This document shows positions 1 through 8,096 of a DNA stretch of 41,617 nucleotides, piece after piece (the first letter of the stretch is position 1; each line of letters begins with the position of its first letter). The notes under the pieces were generated by a model. That model saw nothing but the letters and a program-made list of their open reading frames with translations, was not told the origin of the DNA and searched no databases. The stretch comes from Akkermansiaceae bacterium UBA2367 (GTDB lineage Bacteria > Verrucomicrobiota > Verrucomicrobiia > Verrucomicrobiales > DEV007). The stretch lies in assembly GCA_002344525.1 (NCBI GenBank), contig DDTJ01000051.1:47481-89097 (forward strand). The letters are read 5' to 3'. A program made the translations under genes and the position numbers.

Positions 1-1037
1 TTGCCCATGAGGTGGTAGTGCTCCATCGTCACCACGCTCTTGAGGTAGCCGGCGCGCCGCAGCAGGGTCAGCAGGATGATGAGGATGCCCATCGAGTTCA
101 ACGCGGCCCCGGCGAAGAGGTAGACGCCCCACATGGTCGAGAACCAAGCGTAGTCGAGGCCCATGAGCCAGTCGAAGACGAGGAAGGTCCACGCGGTCGC
201 GAAGAAGAGAAGAAGCCCGCAGCTCCAGCGGCGCATCCAACGGAACCACTTCGGATCGCCGTCCTTGTCCTGCTTCAGCGACCAGCCGCGCAGGAGGAAG
301 GCGATGCCGCCGAGGACGAGGAGGTAGAAGATCTGGCGCACCCACCAGAAGCCTTCGTTGAGGTAGCCGCGCTTCTTGAAGAGGAGGGCGGCGTCGTGGA
401 GGAAATGCTTGTCGACAAGGGTGGCGGTGGCTCCGGCGTCGGAGAGATCCTCCTCGGCGAGCTTGCCAGCCTTCTTCTCCAGCTCCTGGATGCGGCGCTC
501 AAGGTGGAGGCGATGGCCGGGGCTGGGCGAGGCGACGTCGGCGAGATCCTTTTTGGCCGCTTCGACGGCGGCCTTGGCCTCCTCGATCTTGGCGGTTTGC
601 GCGGCGATGTATCCGGCCTTCTCCTTCTCCGCCGCTTCCTCGGCATGGTGCAGGGCGGCCTTGCGCTGCGGGAACCACTCCCAAAGGGCGTCGCGGAAGC
701 TGGGGAAAACGAGGATCGGCAGGGCAAGGACGAGCATGAAGGGGATCAGGCTCGCGAGGTTCTCCATGAGACGGCGGACCACGGTCCCCCACCCCGAGTT
801 GCTGGCGTGGTGGAGCATGGTCCAGAAGAGACCGCCCACGGCGAGCGAAAGGAAGAAGATCACGGCGAAGAGCCAGCTATAGGCCATCGCCCCCGCTTTG
901 CCGGGAAGGACGGCGCTGAGGAGGAAGAACAGCAGGAAGCCGCCGCCGCCGATGCCGAGGAACACCCGTTGGAGCAGCGCGGGAATCTTGAAACGCTCCC
1001 CGTCGCGGTAGTCGTCTCCGTCTTTGAGTCCAGCCAT
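1..1037 (-). CDS. actF: Alternative Complex III subunit ActF (3' part cut by window edge)
   Basis: Integral membrane subunit of Alternative Complex III, which oxidises menaquinol and passes electrons to c-type cytochromes or an oxidase. The reading frame opens at ATG 1037 and stays open for 345 codons to the window edge, so the C-terminus is missing. Visible membrane segments are near residues 22-45, 52-72, 94-112, 233-250, 272-290 and 303-327. A Gly-rich start (GIGGGG) and the HHASNSGW loop fit the ActF/NrfD-like family. Between segments three and four is a long charged helical stretch (about residues 125-205, rich in A, E, K and R, likely coiled coil). It is the last visible gene of the act operon, 33 nt after actE. 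Identity is firm from operon order and topology; the coiled-coil length may be a lineage trait. Confidence 0.9.
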   Translation of the reverse strand, partial: MAGLKDGDDYRDGERFKIPALLQRVFLGIGGGGFLLFFLLSAVLPGKAGAMAYSWLFAVIFFLSLAVGGLFWTMLHHASNSGWGTVVRRLMENLASLIPFMLVLALPILVFPSFRDALWEWFPQRKAALHHAEEAAEKEKAGYIAAQTAKIEEAKAAVEAAKKDLADVASPSPGHRLHLERRIQELEKKAGKLAEEDLSDAGATATLVDKHFLHDAALLFKKRGYLNEGFWWVRQIFYLLVLGGIAFLLRGWSLKQDKDGDPKWFRWMRRWSCGLLLFFATAWTFLVFDWLMGLDYAWFSTMWGVYLFAGAALNSMGILIILLTLLRRAGYLKSVVTMEHYHLMG

Positions 1038-1070
1038 ATATCTTGCAGCGGTTGAAAAAGGAATTGCGGA

Positions 1071-1685
1071 TCAGTTGCCCGAGGCGGCTTGCAGCCCGCG
1101 CAGGTAGGCGACGACGGCCCAGCGGTCGTTCACGGAGAGGATGCCGTTGTAGGGTCCCATGAGGCCCTTGCCGTGGGTGATGGTCCAGAAAAGCTGTCCT
1201 TCGGGCAAGTCTTTGACGCGGGGGTCGAGCAGGTTCGCGGTCGGGGGGATGGCCCAGTATTTCGAGACGATGCCCGCCCCGTTGCCGGATTCGCCGTGGC
1301 AGGGGGTGCAGGTGATGCGGTAGCGCTCCTTGCCTCGGGCGAGGAAGGCTTCGTCCCATTGCAACTCCTCGGGGAAGCCCTTGCCGTAGTAGTCGCCGAA
1401 GAGGCCGGTGTTGTAGTAGTCCGATCCCCGCGAGTAGTCGAGGCGGCTCCCGACGAGGTTTTCGCCGGGCAAGTCGTGGCCGAAGGGGATAGTGCCCTCG
1501 ACGGGCTTGCGCGCGCCCTGCCCGTTCTCGAAGAACTGGCTCGGCTTCTGCGCCTTCACCTTGTACTGGTTGTCCATGTCGGGGAAGAGCATGAAGGGCG
1601 GCGACGAGAACTTCTCGCCGCGCGGCCCGAGGGCCAAGGCGACGGTGATCGACGCGATCGCGAGAATGAGGAAAAACCAACGCAT
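1071..1685 (-). CDS. actE: Alternative Complex III monohaem cytochrome c subunit ActE
   Basis: Monohaem c-type cytochrome subunit of Alternative Complex III, facing the periplasm and likely near the electron exit. The 204-residue product starts with a short hydrophobic signal or anchor (residues 2-20). It carries one haem-binding motif, CTPCH at 126-130. The GLMGPYNG segment near residue 175 may supply the distal Met ligand, and the C-terminal helix (WAVVAYLRGLQ) is typical of class I cytochrome c domains. The ATG is preceded by CCCC rather than a Shine-Dalgarno sequence. It lies 16 nt after actD and 33 nt before actF. Confidence 0.93.
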   Translation of the reverse strand: MRWFFLILAIASITVALALGPRGEKFSSPPFMLFPDMDNQYKVKAQKPSQFFENGQGARKPVEGTIPFGHDLPGENLVGSRLDYSRGSDYYNTGLFGDYYGKGFPEELQWDEAFLARGKERYRITCTPCHGESGNGAGIVSKYWAIPPTANLLDPRVKDLPEGQLFWTITHGKGLMGPYNGILSVNDRWAVVAYLRGLQAASGN

Positions 1686-1701
1686 GGGGTCAGGGCCGGG
1701 T

Positions 1702-2259
1702 TCAGTAGTTCACTTCCTCGATTTTGCCGGCGCCGATGTCGGCGAGCAGTTCCTTGGTCTTCTCCTTCTTGAATTTCGGATCGCGGGCCTCGATCACGAG
1801 GAGGAAGCCGTCGTTCGAGAACTTGGAGAAGAGCGGCGAGTTGAAGAGCGGATGGTTCCAGCGCGGCAGCATGATGATCGCGAAGAGGCCGAGAACGGTC
1901 GCGAAGGCGGAGAGGAGGATGGTCAGCTCGAAGGTCACGGGGAAGAAGGCCGGGATCGTGAAGAGGTTCGTCGGCTTGTCCTGCACCACGGTGGGGTAGA
2001 GGGCGACCTGGGTGAAGAACTGGAGGACGAGGGCGGTGAGCGATCCGGTGATGCCGCCGCAAAGGACGATGGCGGAGAGCCAGCTTTTCCCGAGGCCCAT
2101 GGCGTGGTCCATCCCGTGGACGGGATAGGGCGTGTGGACGTCCCAACGGCGGAAGCCGGCGTCGCGGACCTTCTCCGCGGCGTGGTAGAGATCCGTGGCG
2201 GAACCGAATTCCGCGACGTAGCCGAATAGCTCGCTGGCACTGGAGGATGGATTGCTCAC
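1702..2259 (-). CDS. actD: Alternative Complex III membrane subunit ActD (DUF3341)
   Basis: Small membrane subunit of Alternative Complex III, 185 residues, DUF3341 family. An N-terminal soluble part (FGYVAEFGSATDLYHAAEKVRDAGF) is followed by the family's conserved HTPYPVHGMD block near residue 40. Two membrane helices follow (about 60-82 and 98-125), then a soluble tail that contains NDGFLLVIEARDPKF. The start codon is GTG at 2259, chosen because it gives the normal family N-terminus. The gap to actC upstream is 106 nt, much longer than the other spacings in the operon, and holds a short repeat array. The subunit is thought to be structural; it has no cofactor motif. Confidence 0.93.
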   Translation of the reverse strand: MSNPSSSASELFGYVAEFGSATDLYHAAEKVRDAGFRRWDVHTPYPVHGMDHAMGLGKSWLSAIVLCGGITGSLTALVLQFFTQVALYPTVVQDKPTNLFTIPAFFPVTFELTILLSAFATVLGLFAIIMLPRWNHPLFNSPLFSKFSNDGFLLVIEARDPKFKKEKTKELLADIGAGKIEEVNY

Positions 2260-2283
2260 GGTTGGGCTGGGGCTGATGGAAAA

Positions 2284-2347
2284 TTTGGACCGCTGAGCGG
2301 GTGGAGGATTTTTGGACCGCTGATTCTCGCTGATCTACGCTGATCTT
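2284..2347. repeat. Short direct-repeat array between actC and actD
   Basis: TTTGGACCGCTGA occurs twice (2284-2296 and 2311-2323). From 2318 the second copy runs into three 10-nt tandem units starting CGCTGAT (2318, 2328, 2338), followed by a T-rich stretch on the plus strand. The array fills most of the only long gap inside the act operon. It has no clear hairpin, so an attenuator role is only a possibility. It looks like a decayed intergenic repeat element. Confidence 0.7.
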
Positions 2348-2365
2348 TTTTGGTTTCGGTGCGGT

Positions 2366-3805
2366 CTATTTGGCCTTGTTGCGGCGTTTATCGCGGAGGT
2401 GCTTCCACTCGGGGTAGTGCGGGTCCGACGCGGGCAGGACGCCCTTCACTTCGCTGATGGCGATGACGGGGAGGAAGCGGAGGAAGAGGAGGAAGAGCAT
2501 CATGAACATGCCGAAGCTGCCGGTGAAGAGGAGCTTCTCCACCCAAGAGGCCGAGTAGTAGCCCCACTGGCCGGGGAGGAAGTCGCGGGCGAGCGAGGTC
2601 GGGATGATGACGAAGCGCTCGAACCACATCCCCGCGTTCACGATGTTCACGACGACGAAAACCATCCAGAGGTTGTGGCGCGACCACTTGAACCAGAAAA
2701 CCTGCGGGGCGATGACGTTGGCGAAGAACATGCAGTAGTAGGCCCAAGTGTAGGGGCCGGAGAGGATCCGCATGTGGAAGGCGTCGGTTTCGAACGCGTT
2801 CGCGCTGTAGTAGCTGATGAACAGCTCCATGATGTAGGCGTAGCCGACGATCGTCCCCGTGAGGAGGATGATCTTCGCCATGTTGTCGATGTGCTTCGCG
2901 GTGATGAGGTCCTCCAGCCCGTAGAGCTTGCGCACCGGGAGCATGAGGGTGAGCACCATGGCGAAGCCGCCGAAGATCGCGCCCGCGACGAAGTAGGGCG
3001 GGAAGATCGTGGTGTGCCAGCCCGGCACCACCGAGGTGGCGAAGTCGAAGGACACGACCGAGTGGACCGAAAGCACGAGCGGGGTGGAGATGGCCGCGAG
3101 GATGAGGTAGGCCATCTCGTAGTGGCGCCACTGGCGGTTACCGCCGCGCCAGCCGAGGGCGAAGAAGCCGTAGAGCTTTTTGGCGAGGCCCTTGCCGCGG
3201 TCGCGCAGGGTCGCGAGGTCGGGGATGAGGCCGATGTACCAGAAGATGACCGAGACGGTGAAGTAGGTGGAGACGGCGAAGACGTCCCAGAGGAGCGGGC
3301 TCTTGAAGTTCTGCCAGATGCCGTTCGCGTTCGGGATGGGGGCGAGGAACCAGACCATCCAGAAGCGACCGACGTGGAAGCCGGGGAAGATCCCGGCGCA
3401 CATCACCGCGAAGAGCGTCATCGCCTCCGAGGCGCGGTTCACCGAGGTGCGCCACTTCTGACGGGTCAGGAAAAGGATCGCCGAGATCAGGGTTCCGGCG
3501 TGGCCGATGCCGATCCAGAAGACGAAGTTCACGATGTCCCAGCCCCAAGCGACGGGGTGGTTCATCCCCCAGACCCCGACGCCGGTGGAGACGAGGTAGA
3601 CGAGGCTGAAGACGAGGCAGAGGAAGCCGATGACGGAAGGCACGAAGAGCACCCACCAGATGAGCGGCTGGCGGTTCTCGACGATGCCGCAGATGCGGTC
3701 GGTGATCCAGCCTAGGGAGCGCTGGTTGAGCACGAGCGGTTCGCGTGCGACCCCTTCCGCCTCGGAGGGGTGAACGGTCGCGTTCGCTGGGGACTGGTTT
3801 GCCAT
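2366..3805 (-). CDS. actC: Alternative Complex III NrfD-like quinol-oxidising subunit ActC
   Basis: Polytopic NrfD/PsrC-family membrane subunit of Alternative Complex III, 479 residues with about ten membrane helices; the family carries the quinol site. Visible family blocks are WWVLFVPSVIGF near residue 50, the WGWDIVNFVFWIGIGHAGTLISAI helix pair, HVGRFWMVWFLAPIPNANGIW, and the late MWFERFVIIPTSL segment. The C-terminal tail is short and basic (RDKRRNKAK). It starts 34 nt after actB and must assemble with ActB, which holds the iron-sulfur clusters. The ATG at 3805 is preceded by CC, with no ribosome binding site. Confidence 0.95.
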   Translation of the reverse strand: MANQSPANATVHPSEAEGVAREPLVLNQRSLGWITDRICGIVENRQPLIWWVLFVPSVIGFLCLVFSLVYLVSTGVGVWGMNHPVAWGWDIVNFVFWIGIGHAGTLISAILFLTRQKWRTSVNRASEAMTLFAVMCAGIFPGFHVGRFWMVWFLAPIPNANGIWQNFKSPLLWDVFAVSTYFTVSVIFWYIGLIPDLATLRDRGKGLAKKLYGFFALGWRGGNRQWRHYEMAYLILAAISTPLVLSVHSVVSFDFATSVVPGWHTTIFPPYFVAGAIFGGFAMVLTLMLPVRKLYGLEDLITAKHIDNMAKIILLTGTIVGYAYIMELFISYYSANAFETDAFHMRILSGPYTWAYYCMFFANVIAPQVFWFKWSRHNLWMVFVVVNIVNAGMWFERFVIIPTSLARDFLPGQWGYYSASWVEKLLFTGSFGMFMMLFLLFLRFLPVIAISEVKGVLPASDPHYPEWKHLRDKRRNKAK

Positions 3806-3839
3806 GGTCGGAAAAGCTCGGATGGGCTCGGATCGGTGA

Positions 3840-6800
3840 TCAGTGCATCTTGGAGGTCACGGTGCCCACGAACTCCGCCCCCGGCATCTTGGGGTTGGGG
3901 TTCTTGATGCGGGCGAGGTAGCTGGTCCTCGGGCGGGTGCCGATGTACTTGAGGAGGTCGTAGTTGCGGGGGTTCGCCTTGGCCGCGTGGATCTTGTCCT
4001 TCGGATCCTTGAGGTTGCCGAAGGTGATCGCGCCCGCTCCGCAGACGTCCTGACAGGCCACGCTGAAGGCTCCGGTCTTGATCTGCACGTCGGCCGAGTC
4101 GCGGGCCGCGGCCTTGGCCGCGATCTTGGCGGCGTTGATGCGCTGCACGCAGTAGGTGCATTTCTCGATGACCCCGCGCATCCGCACGGTGACGTTCGGG
4201 TTCTTCTGGAGCCGCTGCGTCGTGGTGGCGTTGCCCGCCGCCGGGGCGAGGGGGCCGAGATGCAGTTGGTCGAGGGCGCGCTTGTTGTAGTCGTAGTAGT
4301 TGAAACGACGAGCCTTGTAGGGGCAGTTGTTGGCGCAGTAGCGGGTGCCGATGCAACGGTTGTAGGTCATCGCGTTGAGACCGTCGCTGGTGTGGGTCGT
4401 CGCGTTGACCGGGCAGACGGTCTCGCAGGGGGCGCTCTCGCACTGCTGGCAGGAGACGGGCTGCGGAAGCATCTCGATCTGGTCGTCGTCCACGGGACGC
4501 TTGCCGGGCTCGATCTTGGTCTTCTCCTTGCCTCCGATGTAGTCGAAGACGCTGCCGAGGTCGGCCACGGTCTCGTGGTCCTTCGGGCTGGTGAAGTAGC
4601 GGTCCATGCGGACCCAGTGCATCTCGCGACCATTGAGAACCTGCTCCTTCCCGACGATGGGGATGTTGTTCTCGGCTTGGCAAGCGATGAGACAGGCGTT
4701 GCACCCGGTGCAGGTGTTGAGGTCGATGGTCATCGCCCACTGGTGGTGGGGATCGACGCGGAACTCATGCCCGGCGAGAGCGCCGACGAGAGGGCTTTCC
4801 GGCACCTCGCCCGTCATGTAGTTCACCCCTTTGTAGAGGGAAACGTTCTCGGGGATGTGGCTGTCCATCCCCTGATACTGCGCGAAATCGGGCTTCTCCT
4901 TGAGCATCGCCACGGTCCCCTCGCGGGCGAGGGCGCGACCTTCCATGCTGTAGTGCTCGGCGGCGAGGGCCAGCTTGTGCTTCGCCCCGAGCTTGCGGGC
5001 GAGGACTCCGGTGACCACATAGGGTTGGGCGCTGGTCAAAAGAGGGTAGGCATTGAACCCGACGCCCTTGCTCGCGGTGCCGCTGGCGAGGTCGCCGTAG
5101 TAGCCGACCGGGAGGGTGATGGCGAAGTCGGCTTGGCCAGGGGTGCGCAGGACGGGAGCTTGGACTTTGCGGTTGCCGACGACGAACTCGACGAGATCGC
5201 TATCTTCAAGGCCGAGTTCGGACGCGGTGGCGAAGCTGATCAGGGCGGCGTTGTCCCAAGTCAGTTTGGTGATGGGATCGGGGGCTTCTTGGAGCCAGCC
5301 GTTGTTGACGAAACGCCCGTCGTAGACGGAGCTGCTGGCGGTGAGCGCCACTTCGAGCCCTTCGGGATGGGGGAAATCGGGGATCGCGGCCTTGGCGAGG
5401 GCGGCGGTCTGCGTCGCCGGATCGCTGGTGAAGTCGGCGGCGGGCAGTTTCACGTCCTTGTCGAAACCGTCGCGCAGGGTGGCGATCCAGTCCTTGCCAC
5501 CGACGGCGGCGAAGGTGGCCTTCACGCGCTCCAGCAGGGCCGCGCCGGAGGCGTCCTCCTGGATCAGGGAGAGGAGGAAGCGGTCCACCGAGACGCCGCC
5601 CCAGAGCGGGTTGATGGCGGGCTGCTGCACGGAATAGACGCCGGAGAGGCTGAAATGGTCGCCCCAGGATTCGAGGTAGTGCGCTCCGGGCACATGCCAA
5701 GTCGCGAGCTTCGCGGTCTCGTTCAGTTGGTAGCCGAGATGGACGAGGGTCTTGAGCTTCCGCAGCTTGCCGGGGAGGTCGAGGTTGGAAGGGGCGTCGA
5801 AGGCGACGTCGCCCTCGTTGAGGACAAGGAGCGTTTCGACCTCGCTCTTCTCGATGGCCGAAGCGAGCGCGGAGATGTCCTCGGTCGCGGGCAGGGCGTG
5901 GTTGACGAGGGAAATGAGGGGACCGTAGGCACCGAGCGCTTGGTTCGCCGCCGCGACGAGGACGTGGACCTCGGCTCCGTGGCGCGGACCCGCGACAAGG
6001 AGGGCCTTGCCCTTGGACGCGGCCAGATCGGCGGCGGCTTCCTTGATCCAAGTGAGATTGTAAACCGCCGGGACGAGGCGGGAGGCGACGGCGTCGGCGA
6101 GGCCGGTCAAGTCCGCGTCGCCGAGGGCGGTTCCGAGTTCCTTCGCGATCAAGGCCGCGACCGGGAGGATCTGCGAAGCGGGGAGGCGGTAGCGGTGGTC
6201 GGCCATGCCGCCCGTCTCGGTGAAGGAAGGCTCGACAGCGTAGAGACGCCCCATGCCACCCTCGCGCTCGGGGGCGCGGGTGGAGGCGAACTCGCGCACG
6301 GGCGACTCGCCGACCGGCTCCAACCCGAGGAAATCGCAATCGAGCGAGAGAATGCGGTCGGCCTTTGTGAAATTCACCACCGGAAGCACGCCCGGCCCGT
6401 AGAGCGCGGCAGCGGCAGCCTTGGCCCCGGCAGGAGCGAGGGCCTCGTAGGAGAAGAAACGGACGCCCGGCGCGGCTTTCGCGAGATCGGCGAGAAGGGC
6501 CTTGCGGGTCGGCGAAGTCGAATCCGAGAGCAGCACACCGACATTGGCCCCGGATTTGGCCTCGCGGAAGGATTTCAGGAAGGTCTCCTCGAAGTCTTTC
6601 ACCGAGGTGCCTTTGCCGTCCTTGCGATAGCCCTTGGAGCGATCCTGGTCGTAGAGATCGAGGATGGAGGCTTGGGTGAAGGCGTTCGACGCGCCGTGGT
6701 TGGCGGGGTGGAGGCGGTTGCCATCGACCTTGGTGGGACGGCCTTCGTATGTCGTGACGACGAGGGGATCGCAGCCGAGACCGCCGAGACGGGGCTTGGC

Positions 6801-7100
6801 CGAGGAATAATAGAGCGCCTTGCCGGGGATGACCCATTCGACGTGCTCGTTGTAGGGCACGAGATGCTCAAGGGGACGGCTGCACGCCACACCGAAGCCG
6901 GCGAGGGCGGTGGAAGCGCCCATCAGCTTGAGGAAGCCGCGGCGGGAGCTTTCGTCAAGCTCCAGCTCCTGCGCCCCTTGGGGGAATTCCCTCTCCAGCC
7001 AGCCCTTGAACTCCGGGGTACCCTCGAGTTCACCGAGACTCCGCCAATGGATCCGGGAAGTCTCCTGCTCCTCGGTCGGATGTTGCCACTTGCGCTTCAT
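3840..7100 (-). CDS. actB: Alternative Complex III iron-sulfur subunit ActB (MopB-like/ferredoxin fusion)
   Basis: Large peripheral subunit of Alternative Complex III, 1086 residues, with a molybdopterin-oxidoreductase-like domain fused to a ferredoxin-like domain. Residues 1-50 form the extended segment before a Tat-type signal (SRRGFLKLMGASTALAGFGV, about 52-71). The MopB-like part (about 75-780) is known in this family to lack the molybdenum cofactor. The C-terminal part has four Cys groups: C797/800/803/807, C884/887/892/896, C916/922/926 and C981/984/1016/1020. The third group has three Cys (CIGTRYCANNC), consistent with one 3Fe-4S and three 4Fe-4S clusters. Electrons pass between quinol at ActC and the haems of ActA and ActE. 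It sits between actA (34 nt gap) and actC. Confidence 0.96.
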   Translation of the reverse strand: MKRKWQHPTEEQETSRIHWRSLGELEGTPEFKGWLEREFPQGAQELELDESSRRGFLKLMGASTALAGFGVACSRPLEHLVPYNEHVEWVIPGKALYYSSAKPRLGGLGCDPLVVTTYEGRPTKVDGNRLHPANHGASNAFTQASILDLYDQDRSKGYRKDGKGTSVKDFEETFLKSFREAKSGANVGVLLSDSTSPTRKALLADLAKAAPGVRFFSYEALAPAGAKAAAAALYGPGVLPVVNFTKADRILSLDCDFLGLEPVGESPVREFASTRAPEREGGMGRLYAVEPSFTETGGMADHRYRLPASQILPVAALIAKELGTALGDADLTGLADAVASRLVPAVYNLTWIKEAAADLAASKGKALLVAGPRHGAEVHVLVAAANQALGAYGPLISLVNHALPATEDISALASAIEKSEVETLLVLNEGDVAFDAPSNLDLPGKLRKLKTLVHLGYQLNETAKLATWHVPGAHYLESWGDHFSLSGVYSVQQPAINPLWGGVSVDRFLLSLIQEDASGAALLERVKATFAAVGGKDWIATLRDGFDKDVKLPAADFTSDPATQTAALAKAAIPDFPHPEGLEVALTASSSVYDGRFVNNGWLQEAPDPITKLTWDNAALISFATASELGLEDSDLVEFVVGNRKVQAPVLRTPGQADFAITLPVGYYGDLASGTASKGVGFNAYPLLTSAQPYVVTGVLARKLGAKHKLALAAEHYSMEGRALAREGTVAMLKEKPDFAQYQGMDSHIPENVSLYKGVNYMTGEVPESPLVGALAGHEFRVDPHHQWAMTIDLNTCTGCNACLIACQAENNIPIVGKEQVLNGREMHWVRMDRYFTSPKDHETVADLGSVFDYIGGKEKTKIEPGKRPVDDDQIEMLPQPVSCQQCESAPCETVCPVNATTHTSDGLNAMTYNRCIGTRYCANNCPYKARRFNYYDYNKRALDQLHLGPLAPAAGNATTTQRLQKNPNVTVRMRGVIEKCTYCVQRINAAKIAAKAAARDSADVQIKTGAFSVACQDVCGAGAITFGNLKDPKDKIHAAKANPRNYDLLKYIGTRPRTSYLARIKNPNPKMPGAEFVGTVTSKMH

Positions 7101-7134
7101 TCCAAATTCGTGTCGTTCCGGGTCTCGGGATCAA

Positions 7135-7896
7135 TCAATGGTGGCAGGCGGCGCAGTCCTGCGGCGGCTGGACGCCCCAAGCCTGGCGCAGGTGGGCGCC
7201 GATCAGTTCGCGGTTCCACGCCTTGCCCTCGTCCGCCTTTTTGAGATCCTCGGCGGAGGCTTGCGTCTTGCCCGCGACATAGGCGTAGAAGGCGTCGGAG
7301 TCGAGATCCTCGGCCTTCCAGTCGAGGTTGGTGATCTGGTCGAGCGGACGCAGCACCTTCTCGGGACTGCGGTGGCAGTCGAGGCACCAGCTCATGCTGA
7401 GGGGCTTGGCGTGGTAGACGACGGGCATCTCGTCGACGCGACCGTGACATTCGACGCAACTCACCCCGCGATTCACGTGGGCCTGGTGGCTGAAGTGGGC
7501 GTAGTCCGGCACCTTATGAAGCTGAACCCACTCGATGGGTTTGCCAGTGTAGTTCTCGTAGTTCTCGTCCATCGCCTGGCGCAGCGGCTCCAGCGCGACC
7601 GCGTCGGAATCGACCTTGCCGGGGCCGTGGCAGTTCCAGCAGACCTGGGCGGCGGGGATGTTCGAGTGGGGCGAGTTCTCGACATGGGTGTGGCAGTAGC
7701 GGCAGTCCATCCCGAGCCGTCCCGCGTGGAGGCTGTGGTCGAAGGGGATGGGCTGCTGAGGCATGTAGCCGACCCGCGTGTATTTGGGCGTCCAGGAGTA
7801 CCAAGCGAGGGCAACCGCGCAGGTGCCGAGAGCGCCGAGGCACACTAGGATTTTGATCGCCAAAAGGTTCGTCCAACGCGGAAAAATATTGCCCAT
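7135..7896 (-). CDS. actA: Alternative Complex III pentahaem cytochrome c subunit ActA
   Basis: Pentahaem c-type cytochrome, 253 residues, first gene of the act operon. One N-terminal membrane helix (about residues 11-33) anchors it with the rest in the periplasm. Five CXXCH motifs are visible at 65-69, 86-90, 147-151, 171-175 and 248-252, the last almost at the C-terminus. Extra His residues (HSLH, HFSH, YHAK) are available as distal ligands. Length and haem number match known ActA. The gene starts 31 nt downstream of a Rex-like palindrome that may control the whole operon. No clear Shine-Dalgarno sequence precedes ATG 7896. Confidence 0.95.
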   Translation of the reverse strand: MGNIFPRWTNLLAIKILVCLGALGTCAVALAWYSWTPKYTRVGYMPQQPIPFDHSLHAGRLGMDCRYCHTHVENSPHSNIPAAQVCWNCHGPGKVDSDAVALEPLRQAMDENYENYTGKPIEWVQLHKVPDYAHFSHQAHVNRGVSCVECHGRVDEMPVVYHAKPLSMSWCLDCHRSPEKVLRPLDQITNLDWKAEDLDSDAFYAYVAGKTQASAEDLKKADEGKAWNRELIGAHLRQAWGVQPPQDCAACHH

Positions 7897-7919
7897 GTCG
7901 TAGCCGGAGACTTCCCACT

Positions 7920-7951
7920 AAATCGCTTGTGAAATTTTTCACAAGCGATTT
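7920..7951. promoter_or_regulatory. Perfect 15-bp inverted repeat with a Rex-type operator upstream of actA
   Basis: Arms AAATCGCTTGTGAAA and TTTCACAAGCGATTT flank a 2-nt centre. The core at 7927-7944 reads TTGTGAAATTTTTCACAA, an exact fit to the TTGTGAA-N4-TTCACAA pattern of Rex, the NADH/NAD+-sensing repressor of respiratory genes. It ends 31 nt before the actA start. It could also fold as a hairpin, but the minus strand has no T-run after it, so it is a poor terminator for the gene upstream. No rex gene is in the window. Confidence 0.6.
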
Positions 7952-7965
7952 TTCGGAGGAATTTT

Positions 7966-7991
7966 GAAGAAGCGGGGGCGGGGGCTTCTTT
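7966..7991. repeat. Small G-rich-loop hairpin upstream of actA
   Basis: AAGAAGC (7967-7973) can pair with GCTTCTT (7984-7990) across a loop of ten bases, nearly all G on the plus strand. It lies between the TNCTCN hairpin and the Rex-like palindrome in the 200-nt gap upstream of actA. Its role is unknown; it may help end transcripts from the upstream gene. Confidence 0.4.
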
Positions 7992-8007
7992 CCTCATGTG
8001 CGAGTTC

Positions 8008-8090
8008 TACTCATCCTCGTCCTCATGCTCCTGCTCAAAACGCCCGCCCGGCCAATCGAGTAAGAGTATGAGGATGAGCAGGAGTATGAG
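8008..8090. repeat. TNCTCN/NGAGNA hairpin element A
   Basis: The left arm (8008-8036) is five hexamers of the form T-A/C/G-CTC-N. The right arm (8058-8090) is the matching purine array, and a 21-nt C/G-rich loop lies between. Pairing is imperfect because positions 2 and 6 of each unit vary. It ends 6 nt before the stop codon of the PKHD hydroxylase gene and separates that gene from the act operon, so a terminator role fits. Confidence 0.8.
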
Positions 8091-8096
8091 GGCGGC

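Noticed and set aside
1..1037. actF as a broken gene, since no complete frame is visible
   Set aside because: The frame is open and normal from ATG 1037 to the window edge; only the window end cuts it.
3843..7244. Very long plus-strand reading frame opposite actB (1133 codons)
   Set aside because: It is antisense to a gene with clear iron-sulfur motifs, is composed of low-diversity Gly/Ala/Val/Glu-rich sequence, and arises from high GC at codon position 3 of the true gene.
7920..7951. Intrinsic terminator of the PKHD hydroxylase gene
   Set aside because: On the minus strand no T-run follows the stem (it reads TTTAGTGG), and the hairpin element A closer to that gene is a better candidate. 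A terminator role for plus-strand transcripts is not excluded.
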